Shown in pieces: positions 34,852 through 42,533 of a DNA stretch of 64,000 nucleotides. Source of the DNA: UBA4582 sp047629195 (lineage in GTDB: Bacteria > Pseudomonadota > Gammaproteobacteria > Pseudomonadales > Azotimanducaceae). Below the pieces are notes generated by a model that worked only from the letters and a program-made list of their open reading frames with translations, was not told the origin of the DNA and made no database searches. The DNA is taken from NCBI GenBank assembly GCA_047629195.1, contig JBLHWY010000001.1, positions 92,959 through 156,958 of the forward strand, in the 5' to 3' direction. Positions within the stretch are counted from its first letter, which is position 1. Each line of letters starts with the position of its first letter. The position numbers and the translations under genes are program-made.

Positions 34852-35844
34852 ATGAGTAAAATAATGGACCAGAAAAGTAGAACGCTGTACGCCCACAACG
34901 GTGATGTTCAACTTCATGTTGAGATTTATGGTGAGGCAGATACAACCAAGCCGGTTATTCTTTGTGTACATGGCTGGCCAGAACTCGCTTACTCCTGGCG
35001 CCATCAAATAGCCTATTTTATCAATCAGGGCTACGCCGTTGCCACCATGGATGTTCGGGGATACGGCCAAAGCTCAAAGCCGGAGGACGTTGAGGGATAC
35101 ACTTTGGCTAGCCTCGCAGGGGATGTAGCGAGCGTTGCAAAAAGTATCAGCGACGAACCTGTCATTCTTTTTGGTCACGACTGGGGTGCGCCTATTTGTT
35201 ACGCAACTGCACTTCGATATCCGTCTCAAATACGGGCGGTCGCGGGTCTGAGTGTACCTTTCACACCTTATAGTGAAGTCGCCTTACTCGATGTGCTTAA
35301 TACCATTTACTCCGATCAGTTTTTCTACATTCTATATTTTCAGAAAGCGATGCTGGTGGAATCTGAGGTGGAAGCTGATATGGCCAGCGCGCTTCGAAAA
35401 ATTTACTTTGCACTCTCTGGTGATGCTCCTCATAACGAATGGCTGAAGAAAAAGCCAAAGGATGCCGGTTTACTCGATGATCTGGTGATACCTGATAAGT
35501 TTCCAGACTGGATGACCGAAACTGATTTAGATATCTATGTAGATGCGTTTAACAAGGGAGGCTTTACAGGCCCGATTTCTCGCTATCGGGCCCTGTCATT
35601 TGATGAGAAATTAAACATGCCGTTGCGACAACAGAAAATTACTCAACCCGGTTGTTTTATCGCGGGTAGCAAAGATGCCGTGCGAAACTATGTGCCGGGG
35701 GTGGATGGTTTCTCTAATCCAGGTGTTGGTTTCGAGGATTTTCGAGGCGTGACCATCATTGAGGGTATGGGCCACTGGATTCAACAGGAAGCACCCGTTG
35801 AGACGAACAAGGCGCTAGAAAACTTCCTCTCATCTCTTGCCTAA
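34852..35844 (+). CDS. Epoxide hydrolase-like alpha/beta-hydrolase
   Basis: A 330-residue alpha/beta-hydrolase of the epoxide hydrolase type. It has the oxyanion motif HGWPE (~40), nucleophile Asp110 in FGHDWGAP, a cap domain with a likely ring-opening Tyr (YRALSF, ~245), and late acid and base in GSKDAVR and GMGHWIQQEAP. These are the residues for opening an epoxide to a diol through an ester intermediate; haloalkane dehalogenases use a different elbow. Divergent from the TauD-type gene. Two ATGs, at 34852 and 34864, precede the domain. Confidence 0.9.
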   Translation: MSKIMDQKSRTLYAHNGDVQLHVEIYGEADTTKPVILCVHGWPELAYSWRHQIAYFINQGYAVATMDVRGYGQSSKPEDVEGYTLASLAGDVASVAKSISDEPVILFGHDWGAPICYATALRYPSQIRAVAGLSVPFTPYSEVALLDVLNTIYSDQFFYILYFQKAMLVESEVEADMASALRKIYFALSGDAPHNEWLKKKPKDAGLLDDLVIPDKFPDWMTETDLDIYVDAFNKGGFTGPISRYRALSFDEKLNMPLRQQKITQPGCFIAGSKDAVRNYVPGVDGFSNPGVGFEDFRGVTIIEGMGHWIQQEAPVETNKALENFLSSLA

Positions 35845-36038
35845 ACGTTAGGATTCATTTTCTGTTGTTTTGCGAATGCCTGCTTATTTTCCGGTTCACA
35901 GTGGTAGGCAGGCTAATTCTTGATGACTATAATACGGGCGTCTAAATTCGAGTACATTGGACAAAAGTGTGCTTCGAGTGTGAGATGAGAGCAGTCTCGC
36001 CTAGATCGATATCTAATCACCGACTTAAGGAATTTGTA

Positions 36039-36614
36039 ATGCCCCACGAACTACCGAACTTGCCATATGCGCAAAATGCCCTTGAACCAACAATCTCAGC
36101 CGAGACTATCGAATATCACTATGGCAAGCATCACAACGCGTACGTCACTAACTTGAATAACTTGGTGGTCGGCACTGAGTTTGAGAGCGCCTCATTAGAA
36201 GATATTATCCAGAAAGCTGATGGAGGCATATTTAACAATGCAGCCCAGGTGTGGAATCATACTTTCTATTGGAACTGCTTAAGTCCTACTGGTGGTGGTG
36301 CACCTACTGGTGCTCTTGCAGATGCCATTAATACTGCATTTGGTTCTTTTGAAAAATTCAAAGAGGATTTCAGCAAATCCGCAGCAACTAACTTTGGTTC
36401 AGGTTGGACATGGCTCGTCAAAAATGATGCTGGTGGTGTTGAATTAGCCAATACATCTAACGCTGCTAGTCCTTTGCGCGATGGCAAGACAGCTCTACTT
36501 ACGATTGATGTATGGGAACATGCCTACTACATCGATTACCGTAACGCCCGACCGAAATATCTTGAACAAATCTGGAATATTATCAATTGGGATTTTGTCG
36601 CAAGTAACCTGTAA
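36039..36614 (+). CDS. sodB: Iron superoxide dismutase
   Basis: Cytosolic enzyme that turns superoxide into peroxide and O2. 191 residues, with the ligands His27 (EYHYGKHH), His ~74 (AAQVWNHTFYW), and the late Asp/His pair in LTIDVWEHAYY. The stretch AAQVWNHTFYWNCL is typical of the Fe rather than Mn form. The ATG at 36039 has TAAGGAA seven bases upstream; the frame is open from 35967. A TATAAT at 35928-35933 could be the -10 of its promoter. A hairpin follows at 36656-36692. Confidence 0.95.
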   Translation: MPHELPNLPYAQNALEPTISAETIEYHYGKHHNAYVTNLNNLVVGTEFESASLEDIIQKADGGIFNNAAQVWNHTFYWNCLSPTGGGAPTGALADAINTAFGSFEKFKEDFSKSAATNFGSGWTWLVKNDAGGVELANTSNAASPLRDGKTALLTIDVWEHAYYIDYRNARPKYLEQIWNIINWDFVASNL

Positions 36615-36655
36615 ATACTTTCTGACAATCTGGTGATAAGGTCTTTGTCATCAAT

Positions 36656-36692
36656 AGTACAAGTACCCGACGAGTTGCCGTGTACTTGTACT
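36656..36692. terminator. 11-bp inverted repeat between sodB and the dehydratase
   Basis: AGTACAAGTAC and GTACTTGTACT are perfect inverted arms with a 15-base loop. They lie 41 bases past the sodB stop and 26 before the convergent dehydratase stop. The right arm runs into another GTACTT and then CC. It is probably a bidirectional terminator. Confidence 0.6.
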
Positions 36693-36718
36693 TGTACTTT
36701 CCAAATATACAGCAATCA

Positions 36719-38515
36719 CTAATGGTTGTGTCTCGGCACACCTTTGGTGCTCGCTATCTTTTGATACTTGTCTGCGCCTCGCATAATCATACCCTCGTCA
36801 AATTGAGTTACGCGGTCGCGGAATATTTCCTGCCATGGCGTTTGGCTTTCAGGGATCGGAAAGCCCCCTGCAGCTTCCAAAGCATTAACTCGGCTGGTGA
36901 TTTCTAAATCGGAAATCAGCATGTTAGCTTCACCTTTTCTAAGGTCTATTCGGACCTTGTCGTCTGTTTGTAATATTGCAAGGCCTCCACCTGCTGCAGC
37001 TTCTGGGGATGCATTTAGTATTGACGGAGAACCGCTGGTGCCCGATTGGCGTCCATCACCAATGCAAGGAAGTGAGGTAATACCTGCTTTGATCATGGCG
37101 GTAGGTGGTTGCATATTGACGACTTCGGCGCCGCCGGGATAGCCAATTGGTCCGGTACCTCGAATAAACAACATACAATTAGTGTCAATATTGAGCGAGG
37201 GGTCATCAAGGCGGTTGTGGTAGTCTTCTGGTCCTTCAAAGACTATTGCTCGCCCTTCAAACGCATCTGGGTCATCCGGGTTCGAGAGGTAACGGTTACG
37301 GAATTCCTCGGAAATCACACTGGTTTTCATAATGGCAGAATTGAACATGTTGCCGCTCAATACGATAAAACCAGCGTTCTCGATCAACGGTTGATCATAG
37401 GGTTTGATGACATCAGAATTTGTGCTTATTTTGCCTTTACTGTTGTCACTAATACTTTTTCCGTTAGCTGTGATCGCATGTGGGTGCGGTAGCTTATCAA
37501 CTGCGATTAGTTCACTAACCACCGCTGGTACACCTCCGGCCCGATAGTAGTCTTCGCCTAGATATTCTCCTGCCGGTTGTAGATTGACGATCAGCGAAGT
37601 GTCGAGGCCAACGTCCTGCCAATCTTTGATGGTCAAGCCGACGCCGACATGGCGAGCGATTGCATTCAGGTGAATAGGTGCATTGGTCGACCCGCCGATT
37701 GCGGAGTTGACGACGATAGCATTTTCAAAAGCTTCGCGCGTTAAGATGTCCGAAGGCTTTAAATCATCCCAGACCATATCAACGATACGTTTTCCTGTTT
37801 CATATGAGATTTGACCGCGCTCACGATAGGGCGCTGGAATTGCGGCGCACCCAGGAAGCGACATCCCCAGTGCTTCTGTCAGTGAATTCAAGGTTGATGC
37901 GGTACCCATAGTATTGCAGTAACCAACAGATGGTGCTGAGCTAGCAACTAGCTCTAGGAATTCTTGATAGTCAATTTCTTCTTTTGCAAGCATTTCCCTG
38001 GCTTTCCAGACGATAGTGCCCGACCCGGTGCGTTCGCCATTATGCCAGCCATTGAGCATCGGCCCGACCGAGAGCGCAATCGCCGGTATGTCTACGGTAG
38101 CTGCAGCCATCAATAGCCCAGGCGTTGTTTTATCGCAACCGGTGGTGAGAACGACACCGTCAATAGGGTAACCATATAAGAGTTCAACCAACCCTAAATA
38201 CATCAGGTTTCGATCAAGGTTTGCCGTTGGTCGCTTCCCTGTTTCCTGTATTGGATGAGTCGGAAACTCGAAGCAAATACCGCCTGCTGCATTAATGCCG
38301 TCTCTAACGCGTTTTGCGAGCTCTATATGGTGACGATTGCAAGGTGATAAGTCTGAACCGGTTTGGGCAATGCCTATAATTGGCTTGCCGGATTGGAGTT
38401 CGTCTAGTGTAATCCCAAAGTTTAACTGACGTTCTAGATAGAGCGCAGTCATGCCTGGGTTGTCAGGATTGTTATACCAAGCTTGCGAGCGAAGTTTCCT
38501 ATCTGGCTTCTTCAT
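36719..38515 (-). CDS. IlvD/Edd-family dehydratase (sugar-acid dehydratase)
   Basis: A 598-residue Fe-S dehydratase. Three cysteines that can hold the cluster are Cys59 (GSDLSPCNRH), Cys127 (TTGCDKTTPG) and Cys200 (GYCNTMGTASTLN). The length and the stretch GQISYETGKRIVDMVW place it with pentonate/hexonate dehydratases (arabinonate, xylonate, gluconate type) rather than with dihydroxyacid dehydratase of branched-chain synthesis. The ATG at 38515 has TAGGAAAA just upstream; the frame extends further. It is divergent from a DAACS-type carrier, so the pair may import and break down one sugar acid. No aldolase or semialdehyde dehydrogenase for that path is adjacent. Confidence 0.88.
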   Translation of the reverse strand: MKKPDRKLRSQAWYNNPDNPGMTALYLERQLNFGITLDELQSGKPIIGIAQTGSDLSPCNRHHIELAKRVRDGINAAGGICFEFPTHPIQETGKRPTANLDRNLMYLGLVELLYGYPIDGVVLTTGCDKTTPGLLMAAATVDIPAIALSVGPMLNGWHNGERTGSGTIVWKAREMLAKEEIDYQEFLELVASSAPSVGYCNTMGTASTLNSLTEALGMSLPGCAAIPAPYRERGQISYETGKRIVDMVWDDLKPSDILTREAFENAIVVNSAIGGSTNAPIHLNAIARHVGVGLTIKDWQDVGLDTSLIVNLQPAGEYLGEDYYRAGGVPAVVSELIAVDKLPHPHAITANGKSISDNSKGKISTNSDVIKPYDQPLIENAGFIVLSGNMFNSAIMKTSVISEEFRNRYLSNPDDPDAFEGRAIVFEGPEDYHNRLDDPSLNIDTNCMLFIRGTGPIGYPGGAEVVNMQPPTAMIKAGITSLPCIGDGRQSGTSGSPSILNASPEAAAGGGLAILQTDDKVRIDLRKGEANMLISDLEITSRVNALEAAGGFPIPESQTPWQEIFRDRVTQFDEGMIMRGADKYQKIASTKGVPRHNH

Positions 38516-38579
38516 TTTTCCTACCCTGTTAAAAGTCGCAGGTATGAATAGGCAATTTTCGAGGAGAATGCAACGTTTG

Positions 38580-38634
38580 GTTTGAATTTCCAGCAATGAG
38601 CACTTCAGTGTGGTTTTATGTATACAATTCAAAC
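38580..38634. promoter_or_regulatory. Inverted repeat with embedded TGTATACA in the dehydratase-carrier gap
   Basis: GTTTGAATT at 38580-38588 and AATTCAAAC at 38626-38634 are perfect 9-bp inverted arms 37 bases apart; the 8-bp palindrome TGTATACA (38619-38626) abuts the right arm. It lies between the divergent dehydratase and carrier starts. GntR-type regulators of sugar acids bind GT-N(3-5)-AC palindromes of this kind, but no such gene is in the window. Confidence 0.4.
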
Positions 38635-38665
38635 AAACATCCAAGCTCGGTAAAAAGACAATAAT

Positions 38666-39886
38666 ATGAGCCTATCCACACGCGTCCTGATCGGTCTGAG
38701 CCTTGGCCTTGCCAGCGGCATAGTTTATTCAATAATTGAGCTACCGGTGCTTAACTTTCTGCCTGGTTTTATAGAGCCAGTAGGGTCACTCTGGGTTAAT
38801 GCTATCCGCATGACCATTATCCCGCTTTTAGTGTCCCTGTTGGTCACTGCAATCGCTGGTCAAAATAATACCGGTATGGTCACCCAACTTGGTACTAGAA
38901 CGCTCGGTTTGTTTGTGATCATGATTGTGATCGGTTGCCTTTACACCCTGTTGTTGGCGCCGATGCTATTGTCGGCTCTTAGCATCGATCCTGCAGACAG
39001 TGAAGCGCTGTTGGCCACGATGAAAACGGCTAATGCCAGCAACACCGAATTACCACAGTTTCGAGATTGGTTGGTGCATCTAGTACCCTCTAATCCATTC
39101 AAGGCAATGGTTGATAATGCCATGCTTCCGTTGATGGTCTTCACTGGCTTGTTTGCATTTTCACTCAATCATATTGCAGAGGATCATCGCATTTTGGTAG
39201 TCACTTTTTTCGAAGCGATTAAAGATGCGATGTTTGTATTAATACGCTGGGTTATGTGGCTAGCGCCTATAGGCATCTTTGCATTGGTCTTTCCGCTAGC
39301 AGCCAAGTTAGGCATAACGCTTATCGGTATATTGGGTTCATTTATTGTTATTTGCTGTGGACTTTTGGTTATTGTGACACTTTTGTTGTACCCGATAGCT
39401 GCCATTCTGGGAAGAGTGCCGATACTTCACTTTGCGAAAACCGTTGCGCCTGTGCAGATTATTGGATTTGGCACGCGTTCATCACTAGCAGCGTTGCCTG
39501 CCACGTTCGCTGCGACCAAAGCTCTGGGCATATCGGAAAAAGTCTCGGGAGTTGTTCTGCCCCTCGCAGTAACTTTGTTCAAATTTGCGTCACCCATTGC
39601 CCGTACCACCGGGACCTATTTTGTTGCCAAACTTTTCGGTATAGAACTTAGCTTTTATGAGTTATTTGTTATAGCGGCAGCAATTGGTTTCCTCAGCTTT
39701 TATTCACCGGGTATCCCAAGTGGCAGCTTACTGATTATGGCGCCAGTGTATGTCTCCCTTGGGCTACCAGTTGCTGGTATTGGCCTACTTATCGCGCTAG
39801 ACCTTTTTGTTGATATGTTTCTTACGGTGGCGAATGTTACCGGCAATGTGACTGCTGCGACTCTCTTGTCTCGGGATGAACGTTGA
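38666..39886 (+). CDS. DAACS-fold (GltPh-like) carrier with altered cation/substrate site
   Basis: A 406-residue inner-membrane carrier of the dicarboxylate/amino acid:cation symporter fold, with eight helices and two hairpins. The hairpin-1 motif is RSSLAALP. By eye alignment to GltPh, the unwound NMDGT of helix 7 is FKFAS, the Arg that holds the substrate side-chain carboxylate (R397) is Leu, and the Na1 aspartate (D405) is Asn in NVTGNV; D390, D394 and N401 are kept. The usual Na+ sites are therefore damaged, and an acidic amino acid is an unlikely substrate. It is divergent from the sugar-acid dehydratase and followed by an MFS gene after 8 bases. Confidence 0.88.
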   Translation: MSLSTRVLIGLSLGLASGIVYSIIELPVLNFLPGFIEPVGSLWVNAIRMTIIPLLVSLLVTAIAGQNNTGMVTQLGTRTLGLFVIMIVIGCLYTLLLAPMLLSALSIDPADSEALLATMKTANASNTELPQFRDWLVHLVPSNPFKAMVDNAMLPLMVFTGLFAFSLNHIAEDHRILVVTFFEAIKDAMFVLIRWVMWLAPIGIFALVFPLAAKLGITLIGILGSFIVICCGLLVIVTLLLYPIAAILGRVPILHFAKTVAPVQIIGFGTRSSLAALPATFAATKALGISEKVSGVVLPLAVTLFKFASPIARTTGTYFVAKLFGIELSFYELFVIAAAIGFLSFYSPGIPSGSLLIMAPVYVSLGLPVAGIGLLIALDLFVDMFLTVANVTGNVTAATLLSRDER

Positions 39887-39894
39887 GCTTTTCT

Positions 39895-41091
39895 ATGAAT
39901 AGTAAAAAACCCAGCCAAGCTAACGGCTGGATAATTGTGCTGTTTGTTGCGCTTGGCGCCACCGTCGCGCAAGCTTTTGGGCGGTTTAGTTATGGGCTGT
40001 TGTTGCCTGCGGTGCGAGACGATTTGGGAATCTCTAATACACTCGCTGGGCTTGTTGGTGCCGCGAATGTTGGCGCCTATTTGCTTGGTACCATGCTGGT
40101 GGCCTGGGCTACTAGCCGATTTAGACTGCTTAATGTTTTTCGCGTAGGCATGGTTTTGGCCGTTACGGGTCTCGGACTCGCTGCGATCGCCAATTCGCCT
40201 CACCTTTTGGCGATGGGATTGTTTGTCGCCGGAATAGGTGGTGCTTTTGTCTGGATTCCTGCACCAATAATAGCAGCGGATGCACTACCCGTGGCGCGAC
40301 GTGGCTTGGCAGTTGGTCTGATGGGGTCAGGTATGGGTGTTGGCGTTGTGTTTGTCAGCTTGCTTAGTGGTTCTTTGCGTTCATCGCAAGGCGATCATGC
40401 TTGGGTTAGCTTGTACCAAATTCAGGCTGGTATTGGTTTGGCAGTTTTTATTGCTATATTGCTCCGGGTCCGACACCAGCAAGCGCAACCTAAAGGCGGA
40501 GCTGGGTTTGGTGGCTTTGGTGCTTTGCAGCGAATGCGAGGTTGGTTGCCGCTTATACTTGCCTATGGGACCTTTGGTTTCATGTATTTATTAGTGATGG
40601 GTTTCTTAACGACAAGACTGGAAGATGATAGTGGCTGGAGTAGTGCCGACGCCTCTTTTGCATTTACCGTCATGGGTTTTGCAATGATATTTGGCGGACC
40701 TACTTTGGTCACCGTTGCTCATCGGTTGGGCGCGCGTTTGGCGTTATCGATAGCGTTCGGGCTGTGGCCCGTTTTCTCGTTAATAGTGCTTTCGGGTTTT
40801 TACTTGCCTGTGCTAGCGGCTTGTGTAGGGCTAGGATTTTTGTTCAGCGGGTTACCATCGCTGATGACATTCTATGTGATCGAAAACACAACGGCTGAAG
40901 ACTATGGGCCAAGCTTTGCTGCTGCAACGCTAGCTTTTGGGTTAGCTCAGACGATTTCACCCCCAGTCGGAGGCTTTGTTGCTGATATCAGTGGATCATT
41001 TACACCGGTTTTTCTGTTGGCGAGTACGATGGGGGTACTCGGGTTGTTAATATCTTTGCAATTGCCTAAAAAGCTAGAAAAACTAGGTTAG
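39895..41091 (+). CDS. YbfB/YjiJ-family MFS transporter
   Basis: A 398-residue, 12-helix major-facilitator protein. The N-terminus AFGRFSYGLLLPAVRDDLGISNTLAGLVGAANVGAYLLG is characteristic of the YbfB/YjiJ group, whose substrates are mostly unknown. The start is taken as the ATG at 39895; a TTG at 39883 overlapping the carrier's stop is the alternative. It follows the DAACS-type gene by 8 bases, so both are probably expressed together. It ends 2 bases before the stop of a convergent gene. Confidence 0.85.
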   Translation: MNSKKPSQANGWIIVLFVALGATVAQAFGRFSYGLLLPAVRDDLGISNTLAGLVGAANVGAYLLGTMLVAWATSRFRLLNVFRVGMVLAVTGLGLAAIANSPHLLAMGLFVAGIGGAFVWIPAPIIAADALPVARRGLAVGLMGSGMGVGVVFVSLLSGSLRSSQGDHAWVSLYQIQAGIGLAVFIAILLRVRHQQAQPKGGAGFGGFGALQRMRGWLPLILAYGTFGFMYLLVMGFLTTRLEDDSGWSSADASFAFTVMGFAMIFGGPTLVTVAHRLGARLALSIAFGLWPVFSLIVLSGFYLPVLAACVGLGFLFSGLPSLMTFYVIENTTAEDYGPSFAAATLAFGLAQTISPPVGGFVADISGSFTPVFLLASTMGVLGLLISLQLPKKLEKLG

Positions 41092-41093
41092 CT

Positions 41094-41594
41094 TCATGGC
41101 GCCAAACTGGATCTGGCCTGGGTTCCCCAATGACCATTTACTTGCGTCACAATATATAGAGATTGATAGGTGCCGATGATTTCGTTGTCGCCGTTAAAAC
41201 GTTGAAATAACGCGGCAATGTGGACTTTGTCTGAAGAAACTAAAACGACCTCACGTGTCAGCCAATGAGAGTGGTCCCAGCCTGACCGAGCAAGGGTTTG
41301 AAACGTCTTTGTGTCTGAGAATTCTTCTGCGTTATCCCACACAGTCACGGTTCCGCTTGCAAAACGTACATGTGGATAGTTCAGCGTAGCCGCCCATGCA
41401 TCTGAATCTTTGTCGTTGAAGGCAAGCATAAATTCATTCATAGCACCCATTGCCCCCTCTATTGCGCGGTCGTCATCCGATTGGTTTTGGGCTTGTGCTT
41501 GGGTAATGATTGAAACGCAAAGAAAAAGTGTTGCAGCAACGGTAAGACAGGTACGTGCTGAGTAAACGGCACGGAGAAACATACGGAAGGTCAT
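41094..41594 (-). CDS. Exported NTF2/SnoaL-like protein
   Basis: A 166-residue protein. A signal peptide (~1-35, hydrophobic LTVAATLFLCVSIITQAQA, cleavage at AQA-QNQ) precedes a small NTF2-like domain: AMNEFMLAFNDKDSDAWAATLNYPHVRFASG and ALFQRFNGDNEIIGTYQSLYIVTQVNGHWG. Such domains act as small-molecule binding or isomerase scaffolds, also DUF4440-like. Its function is unknown. It is convergent with the MFS gene and separated by 195 bases from the phosphoesterase gene on the same strand. Confidence 0.75.
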   Translation of the reverse strand: MTFRMFLRAVYSARTCLTVAATLFLCVSIITQAQAQNQSDDDRAIEGAMGAMNEFMLAFNDKDSDAWAATLNYPHVRFASGTVTVWDNAEEFSDTKTFQTLARSGWDHSHWLTREVVLVSSDKVHIAALFQRFNGDNEIIGTYQSLYIVTQVNGHWGTQARSSLAP

Positions 41595-41675
41595 TATGGC
41601 GTTCTCGACGAAATGTGGACTTGAGAGTATCAGGCTTCCCTATTTAGATGAAGCCTGACGAGCCAGAGAAGTTAT

Positions 41676-41777
41676 TTACTGTTGTGCCTTGTCGAGAAAT
41701 TGAAATCTTGGGCTGGTCACAAAATCCTCGAGTTGTTCGATTTCCCGCACAATATTTTCCTGGGTAGTCAGGTTCAC
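41676..41777 (-). CDS. Possible 33-residue peptide after, and in frame with, the phosphoesterase
   Basis: Immediately after the TAA of the phosphoesterase (41790-41792) the same frame continues open for 37 codons: TKLVVNLTTQENIVREIEQ, then LEDFVTSPRFQFLDKAQQ and a stop. A GTG at 41777 could start a 33-residue peptide. The composition looks like a real amphipathic helix. It may be a small gene, a lost C-terminal extension, or a readthrough tail. Weak Shine-Dalgarno; no family known. Confidence 0.3.
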   Translation of the reverse strand: MNLTTQENIVREIEQLEDFVTSPRFQFLDKAQQ

Positions 41778-41789
41778 GACAAGTTTGGT

Positions 41790-42518
41790 TTATTTGACCT
41801 CAAACAATAAGACTGGGTCCCAATCGCCTGAAAAGTCTTGCGTATCATCCCACTCAGATGAATGATGACTTAGCGTTGTGGATTTTCCTCTGCGGACACT
41901 GGAACCTTCGAATTCGAGGACTTGAATCTGTCCAATCTCCAAGTCTAACAGAGAGAACCCTGGCCACCGTTTACCGACTAGAGAACCTCCGTTGATTAGC
42001 GATAGGTTGTTAAACTGGATTAATGTTTGAAAATGCATATGCCCATTAATCACAATATCTATTTCGCCTGAAGCGATTATTTCATCTAATTCTTTGCTGG
42101 CTTCAATGGGCATTTTTGCTGTTCCCGGCCAAACTTTTCCTAAATCATTTTTGCCCACACCGTGACAAAGTAAAACGGTACCCGCGGCTGACTCCACGAT
42201 AACCTGATGGGGTAGCGACTCGAGATATGTCAGGCTCAATGGGGAGAGCTCAGCCAAGGTATGTGCGTTAGGTATATGGCGTGCTTTGTTCTGCAGCAAC
42301 CAGCGATCATGGTTACCGCGAACGACTTTGACGTTATGTTTTTTTAGCAGTTCAATGGATTTGTTGGGGTTGCCCCTACCATCGACAATATCCCCAGTAC
42401 ATAAAATGTGGCACACATTCTCGGACGCTAAGAAATCCAACGCTGATTCGAGTCTGTCATGTTCCGCGTGAACATCTCCTATTATTCCTAAACGTTTTGC
42501 CGGCGTGGGTTTGTTCAT
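41790..42518 (-). CDS. Metallophosphoesterase
   Basis: A 242-residue cytosolic calcineurin-like phosphoesterase. Motifs are in order: IGDVHAEHDR (~13), CTGDIVDGRGN (~40), VRGNHDRWLL (~68), LCHG (~117) and INGHMHFQT (~158). The YfcE/MJ0936-like layout suggests a phosphodiesterase or a bis-nucleotide phosphatase; the substrate is unknown. It follows the Baeyer-Villiger monooxygenase gene by 15 bases on the same strand, so co-transcription is likely although no functional link is obvious. Confidence 0.85.
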   Translation of the reverse strand: MNKPTPAKRLGIIGDVHAEHDRLESALDFLASENVCHILCTGDIVDGRGNPNKSIELLKKHNVKVVRGNHDRWLLQNKARHIPNAHTLAELSPLSLTYLESLPHQVIVESAAGTVLLCHGVGKNDLGKVWPGTAKMPIEASKELDEIIASGEIDIVINGHMHFQTLIQFNNLSLINGGSLVGKRWPGFSLLDLEIGQIQVLEFEGSSVRRGKSTTLSHHSSEWDDTQDFSGDWDPVLLFEVK

Positions 42519-42533
42519 CTGCTTGAATCCATG

